64,000 bases of DNA from Tranquillimonas rosea (GTDB lineage Bacteria > Pseudomonadota > Alphaproteobacteria > Rhodobacterales > Rhodobacteraceae): contig NZ_FOGU01000001.1 in NCBI RefSeq assembly GCF_900111315.1, positions 62,001 through 126,000 on the forward strand, in the 5' to 3' direction. A program made the translations under genes and the position numbers. The notes under the pieces are model-generated. The model was not told the DNA's origin, did not search any database, and worked only from the letters and a program-made list of their open reading frames with translations. Shown piece after piece: positions 1 through 9,326 of the stretch (the first letter of the stretch is position 1; each line of letters opens with the position of its first letter).

Positions 1-129
1 CCGGAACCGGGTCTAACCTTCTGTTTTATGTCTGGAAACTCAGAGGATCCGGCTTCATACTCGGAAACCGTTGCATAAGGCCGCCCGACGCGGTTCGGTC
101 AAAGAAAAAAAGGGTGCGGGACGACAGCT
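1..129. other. Upstream region of hfq, no gene seen
   Basis: Short stretch at the left edge with no credible coding frame. The part just before hfq holds an A-rich run (about 103-112) and a weak ribosome site. The hfq promoter may lie here or upstream of the window; no convincing -35/-10 pair could be assigned. Confidence 0.4.
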
Positions 130-360
130 ATGGCCGACAAACAGAATTTGCAGGACGCGTTTCTCAATCATGTCCGGAAGACGAAGGTTCCGGTCACCAT
201 TTTCCTCATCAACGGTGTCAAGCTTCAGGGCGTGATCACCTGGTTCGACAACTTTTGCGTGCTCCTGCGCCGGGACGGACAGTCCCAGCTTGTCTACAAG
301 CACGCAATCTCGACGATAATGCCCGCCTCGCCGATCAACCTCTACGATGGTGACGACTGA
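130..360 (+). CDS. hfq: RNA chaperone Hfq
   Basis: Hexameric Sm-like cytoplasmic protein that pairs small RNAs with target mRNAs. The product is 76 residues, the compact form found in Rhodobacterales. The Sm1 region covers about residues 5-45, including NLQDAFLN and the [10 protein letters not shown] strand. The Sm2 signature YKHA is at 56-59, followed by the conserved STI. The acidic C-terminal tail of enterobacterial Hfq is absent. The next gene, hflX, starts two bases after the stop, the classic hfq-hflX order, so the two are almost certainly co-transcribed. Confidence 0.98.
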   Translation: MADKQNLQDAFLNHVRKTKVPVTIFLINGVKLQGVITWFDNFCVLLRRDGQSQLVYKHAISTIMPASPINLYDGDD

Positions 361-362
361 TC

Positions 363-1637
363 TTGGACACCGCCGAAACCGACGGGATGCGCGCCTATGT
401 TCTGCATCCCGACATCCAGACCGATACCGATCGCCGCGAGCCTGAACCTGCGCTCGAGGAAGCCGTGTCGCTTGCCTATGCGCTGCCCGGCCTCGAGGTC
501 GTCGGCGGCGAGGTCGTGCGCCTGCCGCGGGCCCATCCCGGCGCGCTGTTCGGCTCGGGCAAGATCGAGGATCTCAAGACCCAGCTGAAGCGCGACGAGA
601 TCGGGCTGGTCCTGGTAGACGGGCCGGTCAGCCCCGTGCAGCAGCGCAACCTCGAAAAGGCCTGGGACGTGAAGGTGCTGGACCGCACCGGCCTGATCCT
701 CGAGATCTTTTCGGACCGGGCGCGCACCAAGGAAGGCGTGCTTCAGGTCGAGATGGCGCATCTGAGCTATCAGCGCACGCGCCTTGTCCGGGCGTGGACC
801 CACCTGGAACGTCAGCGGGGCGGACTGGGCTTCATCGGCGGCCCGGGCGAGACCCAGATCGAGGCGGACCGCCGCGCCATCGACGAACAGCTCAACAGGC
901 TGAAGAAGCAGCTCGACAAGGTCGTCAAGACGCGCGAACTGCACCGCGCCAGCCGCGCCAAGGTGCCGTTCCCGGTCGTGGCGCTTGTCGGCTATACCAA
1001 CGCGGGCAAGTCGACGCTGTTCAACCGGCTGACCGGGGCCGAGGTGATGGCGAAGGACATGCTGTTCGCCACGCTGGACCCCACGATGCGCCAGGTCGTC
1101 CTGCCAACAGGCAAGAAGGTGATCCTGTCGGACACGGTGGGCTTCATCTCGGACCTGCCGACGCAGCTCGTCGCCGCCTTCCGCGCCACGCTGGAAGAGG
1201 TGCTGGCCGCCGACCTGATCGTCCATGTCCGCGACATCAGCCACGACGAGGCCGAGGAACAGGCCGAGGATGTCGAGGCGATCCTGTCGGATCTTGGCGT
1301 GGACGAGACGATTCCGGTGCTGGAGTTCTGGAACAAGATCGACCGTCTGCCGGCCGACCGTCGCACCACGCTCGAAGCGCAGGCCGCCCGGACGGACAAT
1401 GTCCTGGCGATGTCCGCCTGGACGGGCGAAGGGATGGACGCGGTCGGCACCGCGATCGCCCAGCTTGCCGACGACGCCCGCACGCGACGCCGGATCACGG
1501 TGCCCTATTCCGACGGACGCCGCCGGGCCTGGCTGCACGAGCAGGGCGTGGTCGAGGCCGAGAGCCAGGACGAGGCCGGCTTCACGCTCGACGTGAACTG
1601 GACCGCCCGGCAGGAAAAGCGCTTCCGCGACCTCTGA
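363..1637 (+). CDS. hflX: GTPase HflX
   Basis: Ribosome-associated GTPase that splits stalled or heat-damaged ribosomes. 424 residues from a TTG start just after hfq; an in-frame ATG at 387 (MRAYVLHP) is an alternative start. The N-terminal HflX domain spans about 10-195 and carries the glycine-rich GGLGFIGGPGETQ signature near 153-165. The G domain follows, with the P-loop GYTNAGKST at 210-218, the DTVGF switch motif and an NKID specificity motif. The gene ends three bases before the stop codon of the convergent acylase gene, so no terminator fits between them. Confidence 0.97.
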   Translation: MDTAETDGMRAYVLHPDIQTDTDRREPEPALEEAVSLAYALPGLEVVGGEVVRLPRAHPGALFGSGKIEDLKTQLKRDEIGLVLVDGPVSPVQQRNLEKAWDVKVLDRTGLILEIFSDRARTKEGVLQVEMAHLSYQRTRLVRAWTHLERQRGGLGFIGGPGETQIEADRRAIDEQLNRLKKQLDKVVKTRELHRASRAKVPFPVVALVGYTNAGKSTLFNRLTGAEVMAKDMLFATLDPTMRQVVLPTGKKVILSDTVGFISDLPTQLVAAFRATLEEVLAADLIVHVRDISHDEAEEQAEDVEAILSDLGVDETIPVLEFWNKIDRLPADRRTTLEAQAARTDNVLAMSAWTGEGMDAVGTAIAQLADDARTRRRITVPYSDGRRRAWLHEQGVVEAESQDEAGFTLDVNWTARQEKRFRDL

Positions 1638-1640
1638 CCC

Positions 1641-4100
1641 TCAGCGCGGACGCAGGTGGGTGATCCCCACCGCGCCCGCGCGCGCCAGCTCTGGGTCGAG
1701 CGACATCGGGATATACTCGCCGCGCCGCCACAACTCTCCGAGGTCGTCGTAATGGCTCGACAGCGGGTGCCCCGATTGCCCGGTCGCCGTGATGAACACA
1801 GACGATTCCGGGTCGGCAAAGTCGTAGACCCCGCGATACCCCGCGCCATGGACATTGTTGAACGGCTCCGGTTCCGTCCCGGCGGTCATCCCGCGCTGCA
1901 GGGTGAAATCTCCGCCCGAGGTCGATTGCCGGATGTTCACGAACCACTTCAGGATCGGCGTGTCGCCCAGGACCTGGTGGTCGTGCGTCGCCTGGTGCGC
2001 ATCCCCCCAGCGCAGCGATTCCAGCGCGCGTCCGTAATTCTCTTCCAGCCAGATCAGCGCGTCGTCGAGCGACAGCCGCGCCATCTCCTCGCAGGTCTCT
2101 GTCCGCGCGGACTGCACAACATCGCACCAGGCCGACGCACCGCCGGTGTCGCGGAACACGCGCTCGATGAACAACGGTTCCACATGGGCGAACTCGTCGG
2201 CCAGGGGGCCCAGGTCGTCGCGGATCAGCCGTTCCTGCAGCATCCGCAACCAGGTGGCATAGATCAGCGGCTCCGGCAGGTGTTCGTTCATCTCGCCGTT
2301 CCATTCGGCAAGCAGCGACAGCGCGCGCTGCCGCTGGCGCGCGGGCGTGCCATCGGGCGCGGCTTCGCCGGTGAACCACAGATCTGCGGCGATCAGCGGC
2401 AGAAGCGACCGCGCGGTTGGCGACACGGTGTCGAGCTGCGCTTCGATGAAGCTCTCCCGCGTATGCACCTCGCGGTTCTGCATCAGACGCCGCCAGCGCT
2501 GGATCCGCTGTGTGTCGCCCCAATTGAACGAGACATGCAGCGGAAACGGCCGGTCCAGCAGCTTGTTGTTGGTATTGCCAAGGATGCCGCCGGTCGGGTC
2601 CACGAACTCGGGATTCGAGGCATAGGGCAGGCGGCCCTGCCACCGGTTCCGTGACAGCCAGCCGGGCGTCGGCATCCGCCCCTTGCTCTGGTGCTCATCC
2701 GCCCGCCGCGGCATCGCGCCGATCATCTTCAGGGCGATGCTCTCGCCATCGGCCAACGTGAGGTTCTGGCTGGGGCCGATGAACGTCTCCGAGGCCGCGA
2801 TCCCCTCTTCGACGCTCTTGGCGCGCATCAGGTCGAAGGCGGCGGAATACGAGGTGTCGTTGGCGGTCAGCACGGTCCATGACAGGCTCGCCACATGGCC
2901 CGGCGGCGTGACGGTCCCCAGATCGTACTGGCTGCCCGGCAGGATCGGCCCGTTCTCGGACCAGCGCAGCGTCAGGGTTACCGGCTCGGCTCCCGCGACC
3001 TCGATGATCGATGTCCGCGTCTCGAGCGGCTTGTAGCCCTCGGGTGTCAGCACCTCTTCGGAATTGTCGGGATTCACCTTCTCGATATGCAGATCCTGGT
3101 CGTCCAGGTACGACGAGGTCAGCCCCCAGCCCAGCTCTGCGCTGCGCCCAAGAAGGATTGTTGGCACGCCCGGAATGGTGGCCCCGATCACCCCGCCCGA
3201 GTCGAGCTCGAGCCGCGCCAGGTACCAGATCGACGGCGCCGTGAAGCCCAGATGCGGATCGTTCGCCAGAAGCGTGCCCCCGGCCGCCGCACGCGACGGC
3301 GCCGCGGCCCAGGCGTTCGACGCCCCGGCCAGTGACCGCGGCATCACCGGCGACAGCGAATCCCGCGGTGCGTCGTCGGCCTTGGCATAGCGCGGGGCGT
3401 CGGGGAACAGCGCCGCGTAGTCCGGCAGGGCGGTGATGCCGTTGCCCGGCGCGTCCGGCAGGATGTCGCGAACCCGCGCGTCCGGCAGCGCCAAGGATGT
3501 CCGCGCCCGCAGCACCTCGGACCGGACGTGAGAGGACAGTTGCAGCCCCATGAGCTTGATGATGGCAAGGCTGTCGGCGGGCTGCCATGGGGCGATCTGC
3601 GGGCTGAAGAGCCAGAACTCGGGCGCCCCGCGCCCCCGGGCGCCCGCGTTCACCTGCTCGAGCCAGGCATTGACCCCGTCGGCATAGGCCTGGAGCGCCG
3701 CGCGTGCCTCGGGCGTCTGGTCCTCGACCGACCGCACCGCTGCGTTGTAGAGATCCAGCCGGCGCACCAGCGAGTCGATCGCCACCGTGCGCTGCCCGAA
3801 AAGCTCGCTCAGCCGCCCCTGTGCCGTGCGGCGCAGCATCGTCATCTGCCACAGCCGGTCCTGCGCCTGGGCGAATCCCAGCCCGTAGAACACGTCCGCA
3901 TCCGTCTCGCCAAAGACATGGGGCACGTTGGCGTTGTCCCGCACGATCTCGACGGGTCCCTCCACGCCCTCGACACGAAAGCTCGCATCGTAGTCCGGCA
4001 GCGACCGTGCCGCGAACCAGTACGCGATGGCAAGTGCCGCAAGCCCCAGAAACAGGAGCCCTGAAAAGATACGCAGAAGCCAGCGAAAGAGCAGGGCCAT
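1641..4100 (-). CDS. Membrane-anchored penicillin acylase family protein
   Basis: Ntn-hydrolase of the penicillin amidase family, 819 residues. Members cleave amide bonds such as those of beta-lactams or acyl-homoserine lactones; the substrate here is unknown. An uncleaved or signal-type hydrophobic segment lies at about 5-28, so the enzyme is probably exported or anchored in the periplasm. The alpha-subunit region carries GLGFAQAQDRLWQM near 73-87. The autoprocessing nucleophile is Ser261 in the GASNAW motif, which becomes the beta-chain N-terminus. NDPHLG and LGWGLT, typical of the beta chain, follow. Transcribed divergently from the neighbouring dehydrogenase. An acyl-homoserine-lactone acylase role is possible but not shown by sequence. 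Confidence 0.9.
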   Translation of the reverse strand: MALLFRWLLRIFSGLLFLGLAALAIAYWFAARSLPDYDASFRVEGVEGPVEIVRDNANVPHVFGETDADVFYGLGFAQAQDRLWQMTMLRRTAQGRLSELFGQRTVAIDSLVRRLDLYNAAVRSVEDQTPEARAALQAYADGVNAWLEQVNAGARGRGAPEFWLFSPQIAPWQPADSLAIIKLMGLQLSSHVRSEVLRARTSLALPDARVRDILPDAPGNGITALPDYAALFPDAPRYAKADDAPRDSLSPVMPRSLAGASNAWAAAPSRAAAGGTLLANDPHLGFTAPSIWYLARLELDSGGVIGATIPGVPTILLGRSAELGWGLTSSYLDDQDLHIEKVNPDNSEEVLTPEGYKPLETRTSIIEVAGAEPVTLTLRWSENGPILPGSQYDLGTVTPPGHVASLSWTVLTANDTSYSAAFDLMRAKSVEEGIAASETFIGPSQNLTLADGESIALKMIGAMPRRADEHQSKGRMPTPGWLSRNRWQGRLPYASNPEFVDPTGGILGNTNNKLLDRPFPLHVSFNWGDTQRIQRWRRLMQNREVHTRESFIEAQLDTVSPTARSLLPLIAADLWFTGEAAPDGTPARQRQRALSLLAEWNGEMNEHLPEPLIYATWLRMLQERLIRDDLGPLADEFAHVEPLFIERVFRDTGGASAWCDVVQSARTETCEEMARLSLDDALIWLEENYGRALESLRWGDAHQATHDHQVLGDTPILKWFVNIRQSTSGGDFTLQRGMTAGTEPEPFNNVHGAGYRGVYDFADPESSVFITATGQSGHPLSSHYDDLGELWRRGEYIPMSLDPELARAGAVGITHLRPR

Positions 4101-4172
4101 GTCAGCCTCGGTTGACCGTGAGGGGGGAAGCGGCCCAGAAGGGATAGGCGATTTGGCAAAGGGAGAAAAGCG

Positions 4173-5045
4173 TTGGCGAAGCTTGCATTTCTAGGACTCG
4201 GCGTGATGGGCGCGCCAATGGCGGGCCACCTGGCGAAGGCCGGCCACGAGGTCACAGTCTACAACCGCACCGGCTCCAAGGCCGACGCCTGGGTCAAGAC
4301 CCATGGCGGCCGCGCAGCCGGCACACCCCGCGAGGCGGCGGACGGTGCCGAATTCGTGATGGCCTGCGTCGGCAACGACGACGATCTGCGCGCCGTCTGC
4401 CTCGGTCCCGACGGGGCCTTCGCAGGCATGGGCGAGGGAAGCGTCTTCGTCGATCACACCACGGTCTCGGCGGCGGTGACCCGCGAACTCTACGACGCGG
4501 CAAGCGACAGCGGCATCGCCTTCGTCGACGCGCCGATCTCGGGCGGACAGGCCGGCGCCGAGAACGGCCAGCTCAGCATCATGTGCGGCGGCGATCTCGA
4601 CGCCTATTCGCGCGCCGAGCCGGTGATGGAGGTCTACGCCAAGCTGTGCCGCCGGATCGGCGACAGCGGCGCCGGCCAGATGACGAAGATGTGCAACCAG
4701 ATCGCCATCGCCGGCCTCGTCCAGGGCCTCAGCGAGGCGCTGCACTTCGCCGAGACTTCCGGCCTCGACGGCCGCGCCGTGGTTGAAGTCATCAGCCAGG
4801 GAGCCGCCGGGTCCTGGCAGATGTCGAACCGCTACGAGACGATGCTCGACGACCGGTTCGATCATGGTTTCGCCGTGGACTGGATGCGCAAGGATCTCGG
4901 CATCTGCCTCGACGCCGCCGATGAATCCGGCGCCTCGCTGCCGGTCACGGCCCTCGTGGACCAGTTCTACAAGGACGTGCAGAAGATGGGCGGCGGCCGC
5001 TGGGACACGTCCTCCCTGATCAGGCGGTTGCGCAAGTCCGACTGA
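4173..5045 (+). CDS. NAD(P)-dependent beta-hydroxyacid dehydrogenase (3-hydroxyisobutyrate dehydrogenase family)
   Basis: Oxidises small 3-hydroxy acids to semialdehydes or oxo acids with NAD(P). 290 residues. The Rossmann motif GLGVMGAPMAGHLAKAG opens the protein at about residue 7. The substrate-binding DAPISGG segment sits near 123-129, and the catalytic Lys is in GAGQMTKMCNQ at about 172. The start is TTG with a good GGGAG ribosome site about ten bases upstream; no ATG fits better. It could be 3-hydroxyisobutyrate, tartronate-semialdehyde or glyoxylate reductase-like; the context does not decide. The gene ends at the palindromic element that separates it from the convergent trpE. Confidence 0.9.
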   Translation: MAKLAFLGLGVMGAPMAGHLAKAGHEVTVYNRTGSKADAWVKTHGGRAAGTPREAADGAEFVMACVGNDDDLRAVCLGPDGAFAGMGEGSVFVDHTTVSAAVTRELYDAASDSGIAFVDAPISGGQAGAENGQLSIMCGGDLDAYSRAEPVMEVYAKLCRRIGDSGAGQMTKMCNQIAIAGLVQGLSEALHFAETSGLDGRAVVEVISQGAAGSWQMSNRYETMLDDRFDHGFAVDWMRKDLGICLDAADESGASLPVTALVDQFYKDVQKMGGGRWDTSSLIRRLRKSD

Positions 5046-5052
5046 CGGATCC

Positions 5053-5131
5053 GCCTCCGGCGGGGATATTTATTGGACAGAAGAAGAGACCGACGCCGCT
5101 TCTTCTGCCCGGCAATATCTCCGCCGGAGGC
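5053..5131. repeat. Inverted pair of the GGGGATATTT intergenic element
   Basis: Two copies of the window's recurring element lie head to head between convergent genes. The first reads GCCTCCGGCGGGGATATTTA from 5053, continuing to GACAGAAGAAG. The reverse complement of 5099-5131 reads almost the same. Together they can fold into one long hairpin of about 33 bp per arm with a 12-base loop, probably a bidirectional terminator or transcript stabiliser. Related single copies occur at 21791, 42357 and 53398. Confidence 0.8.
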
Positions 5132-5187
5132 ACGCGGCGCCGGAGGCGTCGCCAACATCACGTCGCGCCGCAGGCGCGGCATTTGGA

Positions 5188-6699
5188 TCAGGCGTTGCCG
5201 CGGCCGGCGAACCGGCCGGCATCCTCGGCGGCGCGGCGGATCGCCTTGGCCTTGTTCACCGTTTCCTGGAACTCTGCCTCGGGGTCGCTGTCGAAGACCA
5301 CGCCGCCGCCGGCCTGGATGTAGAGCTGGCCGTCCTTCAGCACCGCCGTCCTGAGAGCGATGCACATGTCCATGTCGCCGTTGGCGCTGAAGTAGCCGAC
5401 GCCACCGCCGTAGACGCCGCGCTTTTCGGGCTCCAGTTCGTCGATGATCTCCATCGCGCGAACCTTCGGAGCGCCCGAGACGGTGCCGGCCGGCAGTCCG
5501 GCGAGCAGGGCGGACAGGGCGTCATGCTCGTCCGAGAGATCGCCCACCACGTTCGAGACGATGTGCATGACGTGGGAATAGCGTTCGACGACGAATTCCT
5601 CGGTTGGTCGGACGGTGCCGATCCTGGCGACGCGGCCGACGTCGTTGCGGCCGAGATCCAGCAGCATCAGGTGCTCGGCGCGTTCCTTCTCGTCGGCCAG
5701 CAGGTCCGCCTCGAGCCGGCGGTCCTCGTCCGGCGTTGCGCCGCGGGGGCGGGTTCCGGCGATGGGCCGGATCGTCACTTCGCCGCCGAAGACCCGCACG
5801 AGGATCTCGGGGCTTGCGCCGACCACCTGGAAGCCGCCGAAGTTGAAGAAGAACATGAACGGCGACGGGTTCGTCCGCCGGAGCGAGCGGTAGAGCGCAA
5901 AGGGCGGGTGGGGGAAGTCCTGGTGCCAGCGTTGCGACGGGACGACCTGGAAGATGTCGCCGGCGCGGATGTATTCCTTGGCGCGTTCGACGGCCGCGAG
6001 GTAGTCGCCGTGCGCGAAGTTCGAGACCGGTTCGGGGATCGCCGCGGCCTCGCCCATCTTGCGGCTGTCGCCGGGGACGGAGCGGTCGAGGTCGCGCACC
6101 GCGTCCATCACCCGCTCGGCCGCCTGGGCATAGGCCGCGCGGGCCGACAGGCCGGCCTCGGCCCAGGCGGGGGACACAACGATCACCTCGCCCTTGACCC
6201 CGTCCAGTACCGCCACCACCGAGGGGCGCATCAGCACCGCGTCCGGCACGCCCAGAGGGTCGGGATTGACGTCGGGCAGGCGTTCCACCAGCCGGATCAT
6301 GTCGTAGCCGAGATAACCGAAGAGCCCGGCGGACGAGGCCGGAAGGTCGGCGGGAAGGTCGATGCGGGACTCCGCGATCACCGCGCGCAGGCTGTCGAGC
6401 GGCGAGCCGTCGAGATCTTGCCACGCATCGGCATCGTGCCTGGCCTGACGATTGATGCGGCTCGTCTCGCCGTGGCACTGCCAGATGAGATCGGGCTTCA
6501 TCCCGATGATCGAGTAGCGGCCGCGCACCTCGCCGCCGGTCACCGATTCGAGCATGAACGTGTCGGGCCGCGCCGCACCGAGCTTGAGCATAAGCGAGAC
6601 GGGCGTGTCGAGATCCGCCGCCAGCCGGGTATAGACGACCTGGTTCTCACCGCGGGCGTGGGCGGTGGCGAAGGCGTCGAAGGATGGGATCAGCTGCAT
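5188..6699 (-). CDS. trpE: Anthranilate synthase component I
   Basis: Converts chorismate and ammonia or glutamine-derived nitrogen to anthranilate, the first committed step of tryptophan synthesis. 503 residues from the ATG at 6697-6699; an open frame continues upstream but its residues look like shadow coding of ppiD. The chorismate-binding domain carries GTRPRG, the DLGRNDVGRVA signature, SGAPKVRAMEIIDELE and GVYGGGVGYF. The ESV motif near the N-terminus matches the tryptophan feedback site. The start lies four bases after the ppiD stop, so it is translated from the ppiD transcript with no room for a leader attenuator. No trpG, trpD or trpC is present in this window. Confidence 0.97.
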   Translation of the reverse strand: MQLIPSFDAFATAHARGENQVVYTRLAADLDTPVSLMLKLGAARPDTFMLESVTGGEVRGRYSIIGMKPDLIWQCHGETSRINRQARHDADAWQDLDGSPLDSLRAVIAESRIDLPADLPASSAGLFGYLGYDMIRLVERLPDVNPDPLGVPDAVLMRPSVVAVLDGVKGEVIVVSPAWAEAGLSARAAYAQAAERVMDAVRDLDRSVPGDSRKMGEAAAIPEPVSNFAHGDYLAAVERAKEYIRAGDIFQVVPSQRWHQDFPHPPFALYRSLRRTNPSPFMFFFNFGGFQVVGASPEILVRVFGGEVTIRPIAGTRPRGATPDEDRRLEADLLADEKERAEHLMLLDLGRNDVGRVARIGTVRPTEEFVVERYSHVMHIVSNVVGDLSDEHDALSALLAGLPAGTVSGAPKVRAMEIIDELEPEKRGVYGGGVGYFSANGDMDMCIALRTAVLKDGQLYIQAGGGVVFDSDPEAEFQETVNKAKAIRRAAEDAGRFAGRGNA

Positions 6700-6703
6700 C
6701 GTG

Positions 6704-8548
6704 TCACTGGAACTGCGCGTTGACGGCGCTGATCGCCTGCTGGTCGAGCTGCAGGCCGGCACGGTTCTGGATGGCACTGGTGAAGGCATCCAGCGCGTCC
6801 TGCGACATCGCCTGGGCCGCGCGCTCGGCGAAGGCCGATTTCGTCGCCTGTGCTTCGGCCGTGTCACCGTCGGGCGCGGTGATCGTGTCGAGCCGGACGA
6901 GGACCGCACCATCCGGGGCCGGGAGTGCACGGACGTCGCCCTCGGCCATCTCGAAGGCCGCGGCGACCATGTCGTCGGGCGCGCCCTCGACGGTGCCGTC
7001 GCGTGTCAGGTCGGTAGCCTCGCGCAAGTCCAGCCCCTCGACGTCCTCCAGGCTGCTGTCCTGCAGCAGCGCCTCGGCCTGCGCGACCAAGCGGTCGCGC
7101 AGTGTCTGCTGGCGCCACAAATCGGCGACGCGGTCGCGGACCTCCTCGAAGGGCTGCACGGAGGGCTCCAGGATCTCGTCGACGCGCAGCGCGAAGAGGC
7201 CGTCGTCGCCCAGTTCCAGAAGCTCGGGGAAGTCGCCCGGCTGTGCCGATGACGCGGCCTCGCGGAAGCCCTCGTTCGCGGCGATGCCATCTGTGTCGCC
7301 CTGGCTCCAGGTGATCTGGCCGGGTTCCATGCCGGTCTCGTCCGCGATCTCGTCGAGCGTGGCGCCGCTGGCGAGCAGGTCGTCGATCCGCTCGGTCCGG
7401 TCCGCGACGCGGTTCGCGGCCGTCTCGACGGCCAGTTCGCCGCGCAGCTCTTCGCGCGCCTCCTCGAACGACACTTCCTGGCGTTGCAGGATGCCGTTCA
7501 TTCGGAACAGCGCCGGGCCGAGGCTGCTTTGAACCGGGCCCGCGATGCCGGGGCTGTCCAGGCCAAAGACCGCTTCGCCGGCGGCATCCCCGAGATCGGA
7601 GCGGGCCACGTCGCCAAGGTCCACGTCGGCCATCGACAGACCGCGCGAGTCGACCACGGCGTCGAAGGTCGTGTCCCCGGCCTCGATCGCGTCGGCGGCC
7701 TCCTGCGCGGCGCTCTCGCTGTCGAAGACCAGCCGCTCCACCAGACGGCGCTCGGGCTGGACGTAGTCGTCGATCCGGGCCTCGTAGAGCGCGCGCAGCT
7801 CGTCCTCGGGCACCTCGACCTCGTCGATCAGCATCTCGGGCGTGAGCGAGATATAGGTGATCTCGCGCCGCTCGGGCAGGGTGAACGTGTCCTCGTTCTG
7901 GGCGTGATACTCTTCGAGCTGCGCCTCGCTCGGCTCGGGCAGCGGCTCTTCAAGGTCATCGGCGCCGAGCGCGGCCCAGGTCAGGCTGCGGGTCTCGCGC
8001 GCATAGTCGAACAGCGTTGCGGTGAAGGCGTCGACCGGGCGCAGGCCACCGACGACCGCGCCCTCGAGAAGGCTGCGGGCGGTGTCGGACCGGATACGCG
8101 CCTCGAACTCTGCAACGGTGAGCCCCGATTGCTCGAGCGCCTGTTCGTAGGCGGTCCGGTCGAATTCGCCGTCGAGCCCCTGGAAGGCGGAGATCGCGAG
8201 GATCTCGTCGCGCACGGCGGAATCGCCGACCGAGAGACCCACGCGGTCCGTCTCGTCCTCGAGCGCGGTCTGCGAGACGACCTGGGACAGAACGGCGCGG
8301 TCGAGGCCGAACTGCTGGGCTTCGGAAAAGCTGAGCTGCTGTCCGGTCTGCTGGCGGATCGACCGGAGCCGCTGCTGCATCGCACGGGAGTAACGATCCA
8401 CCGAGATTTCGGTGTCGCCGACCCGTCCGACACTGTCCACCGACCCGCCGAAATTGGTGGCGCCGAAGCCTGCGAGGCCGACGATCAGAAGGACCAGGAT
8501 CACCCAGACCACGAGTTTCGATGCCGGGTTTTTGGCGCCCTTGACCAT
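6704..8548 (-). CDS. ppiD: Periplasmic folding chaperone / peptidylprolyl isomerase PpiD-like
   Basis: Inner-membrane-anchored chaperone of the SurA/PpiD family that assists folding of exported proteins at the Sec translocon exit. 614 residues. One membrane segment at about 11-30, then a SurA-type N-terminal domain to about 190 and a parvulin-like central region around 225-350. The C-terminal part is acidic and helical. The central region is poorly conserved, so isomerase activity is uncertain. It heads the ppiD-trpE pair, an arrangement familiar in Rhodobacterales. Confidence 0.88.
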   Translation of the reverse strand: MVKGAKNPASKLVVWVILVLLIVGLAGFGATNFGGSVDSVGRVGDTEISVDRYSRAMQQRLRSIRQQTGQQLSFSEAQQFGLDRAVLSQVVSQTALEDETDRVGLSVGDSAVRDEILAISAFQGLDGEFDRTAYEQALEQSGLTVAEFEARIRSDTARSLLEGAVVGGLRPVDAFTATLFDYARETRSLTWAALGADDLEEPLPEPSEAQLEEYHAQNEDTFTLPERREITYISLTPEMLIDEVEVPEDELRALYEARIDDYVQPERRLVERLVFDSESAAQEAADAIEAGDTTFDAVVDSRGLSMADVDLGDVARSDLGDAAGEAVFGLDSPGIAGPVQSSLGPALFRMNGILQRQEVSFEEAREELRGELAVETAANRVADRTERIDDLLASGATLDEIADETGMEPGQITWSQGDTDGIAANEGFREAASSAQPGDFPELLELGDDGLFALRVDEILEPSVQPFEEVRDRVADLWRQQTLRDRLVAQAEALLQDSSLEDVEGLDLREATDLTRDGTVEGAPDDMVAAAFEMAEGDVRALPAPDGAVLVRLDTITAPDGDTAEAQATKSAFAERAAQAMSQDALDAFTSAIQNRAGLQLDQQAISAVNAQFQ

Positions 8549-8624
8549 CCCTGTCTCCGCTTGCCCGTCAGATGTTCCGAGGCTGTCTATGACAGGGTCA
8601 TGCTCGGGGCAAGGCGGCGCGGCC

Positions 8625-9182
8625 TCATGGAATGATGCGCGTGTACTTCGTTCCGGCCAGCGTGGCGCCGGCGATCAGCCCGGCCTGACCGAAGATCACC
8701 GCGATCACCGGCGAGAGCGAGGTCGTCGTCGCCGCCGACAGATTGCCACCCCGGTCGCGCACCGCGTATTCCACGTCCGCACCGGCGGCCCAGCCGGGCG
8801 AGTTGCGGAAGCGGTAGAGCGCGTCGTCGGTCATGAAGAACAGCACCTGCGCGTATTGCTGCGCGCCGATCTGGAAACCGAGGGTGGCCTGCGTGGCCGA
8901 ATAATAATCGACCGTGGCACCGTCCACCTGAAGCGCGCCGCGGCCATAGGAGCCGCCAAGCCCGAGGCCGGCCTTGGTGACCAGCGGCATGACCAACATG
9001 CCCGCCGACTTGTCGCGCAGATCCTGCGTCGGCGGATAGGTCCGGTAGAGATAGTTGAGCGTCGCGTCGACCCGCGCGTCGATCATCGCCGACCCGCGGC
9101 TTTGCAGCCCGTTGTTGCAGGCGCCCAGCGCCATCACCGACAAACCTCCGGCAAGGAAGGCGCGGCGGGAATAGATTGTCAT
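8625..9182 (-). CDS. SYLF (YSC84-type) domain lipoprotein
   Basis: 185 residues. The N-terminus has a twin arginine (RRAFL at 6-10), a hydrophobic stretch and a lipobox LGAC with Cys22, so it is a predicted lipoprotein, possibly Tat-exported. The rest matches the lipid-binding SYLF family: SAGMLVMP, GLGLGGSYGRG, and an alanine/glycine-rich tail. SYLF proteins bind phosphoinositides in eukaryotes; the bacterial role is unknown. It stands alone between ppiD and hemB, with gaps of 76 and 144 bases that show no further gene. Confidence 0.85.
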   Translation of the reverse strand: MTIYSRRAFLAGGLSVMALGACNNGLQSRGSAMIDARVDATLNYLYRTYPPTQDLRDKSAGMLVMPLVTKAGLGLGGSYGRGALQVDGATVDYYSATQATLGFQIGAQQYAQVLFFMTDDALYRFRNSPGWAAGADVEYAVRDRGGNLSAATTTSLSPVIAVIFGQAGLIAGATLAGTKYTRIIP

Positions 9183-9326
9183 GGAATCTGCCCCTCGATC
9201 ATGTGTCTTGCCTGATGCCTCGCGGCGGCCTTATGGGAGCCGCTCGCAGGCGAACTATACGCAGCGGCAGCACGCAAGTCACCAATGTATCGCGCGCCAC
9301 GCGGGTATCGGCGGGCGGTTGCTGGA

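Noticed and set aside
6700-6930. N-terminal extension of trpE by 77 codons
   Set aside because: Lies over ppiD in another frame with Ser/Arg-rich residues; the ATG at 6699 gives the family length.
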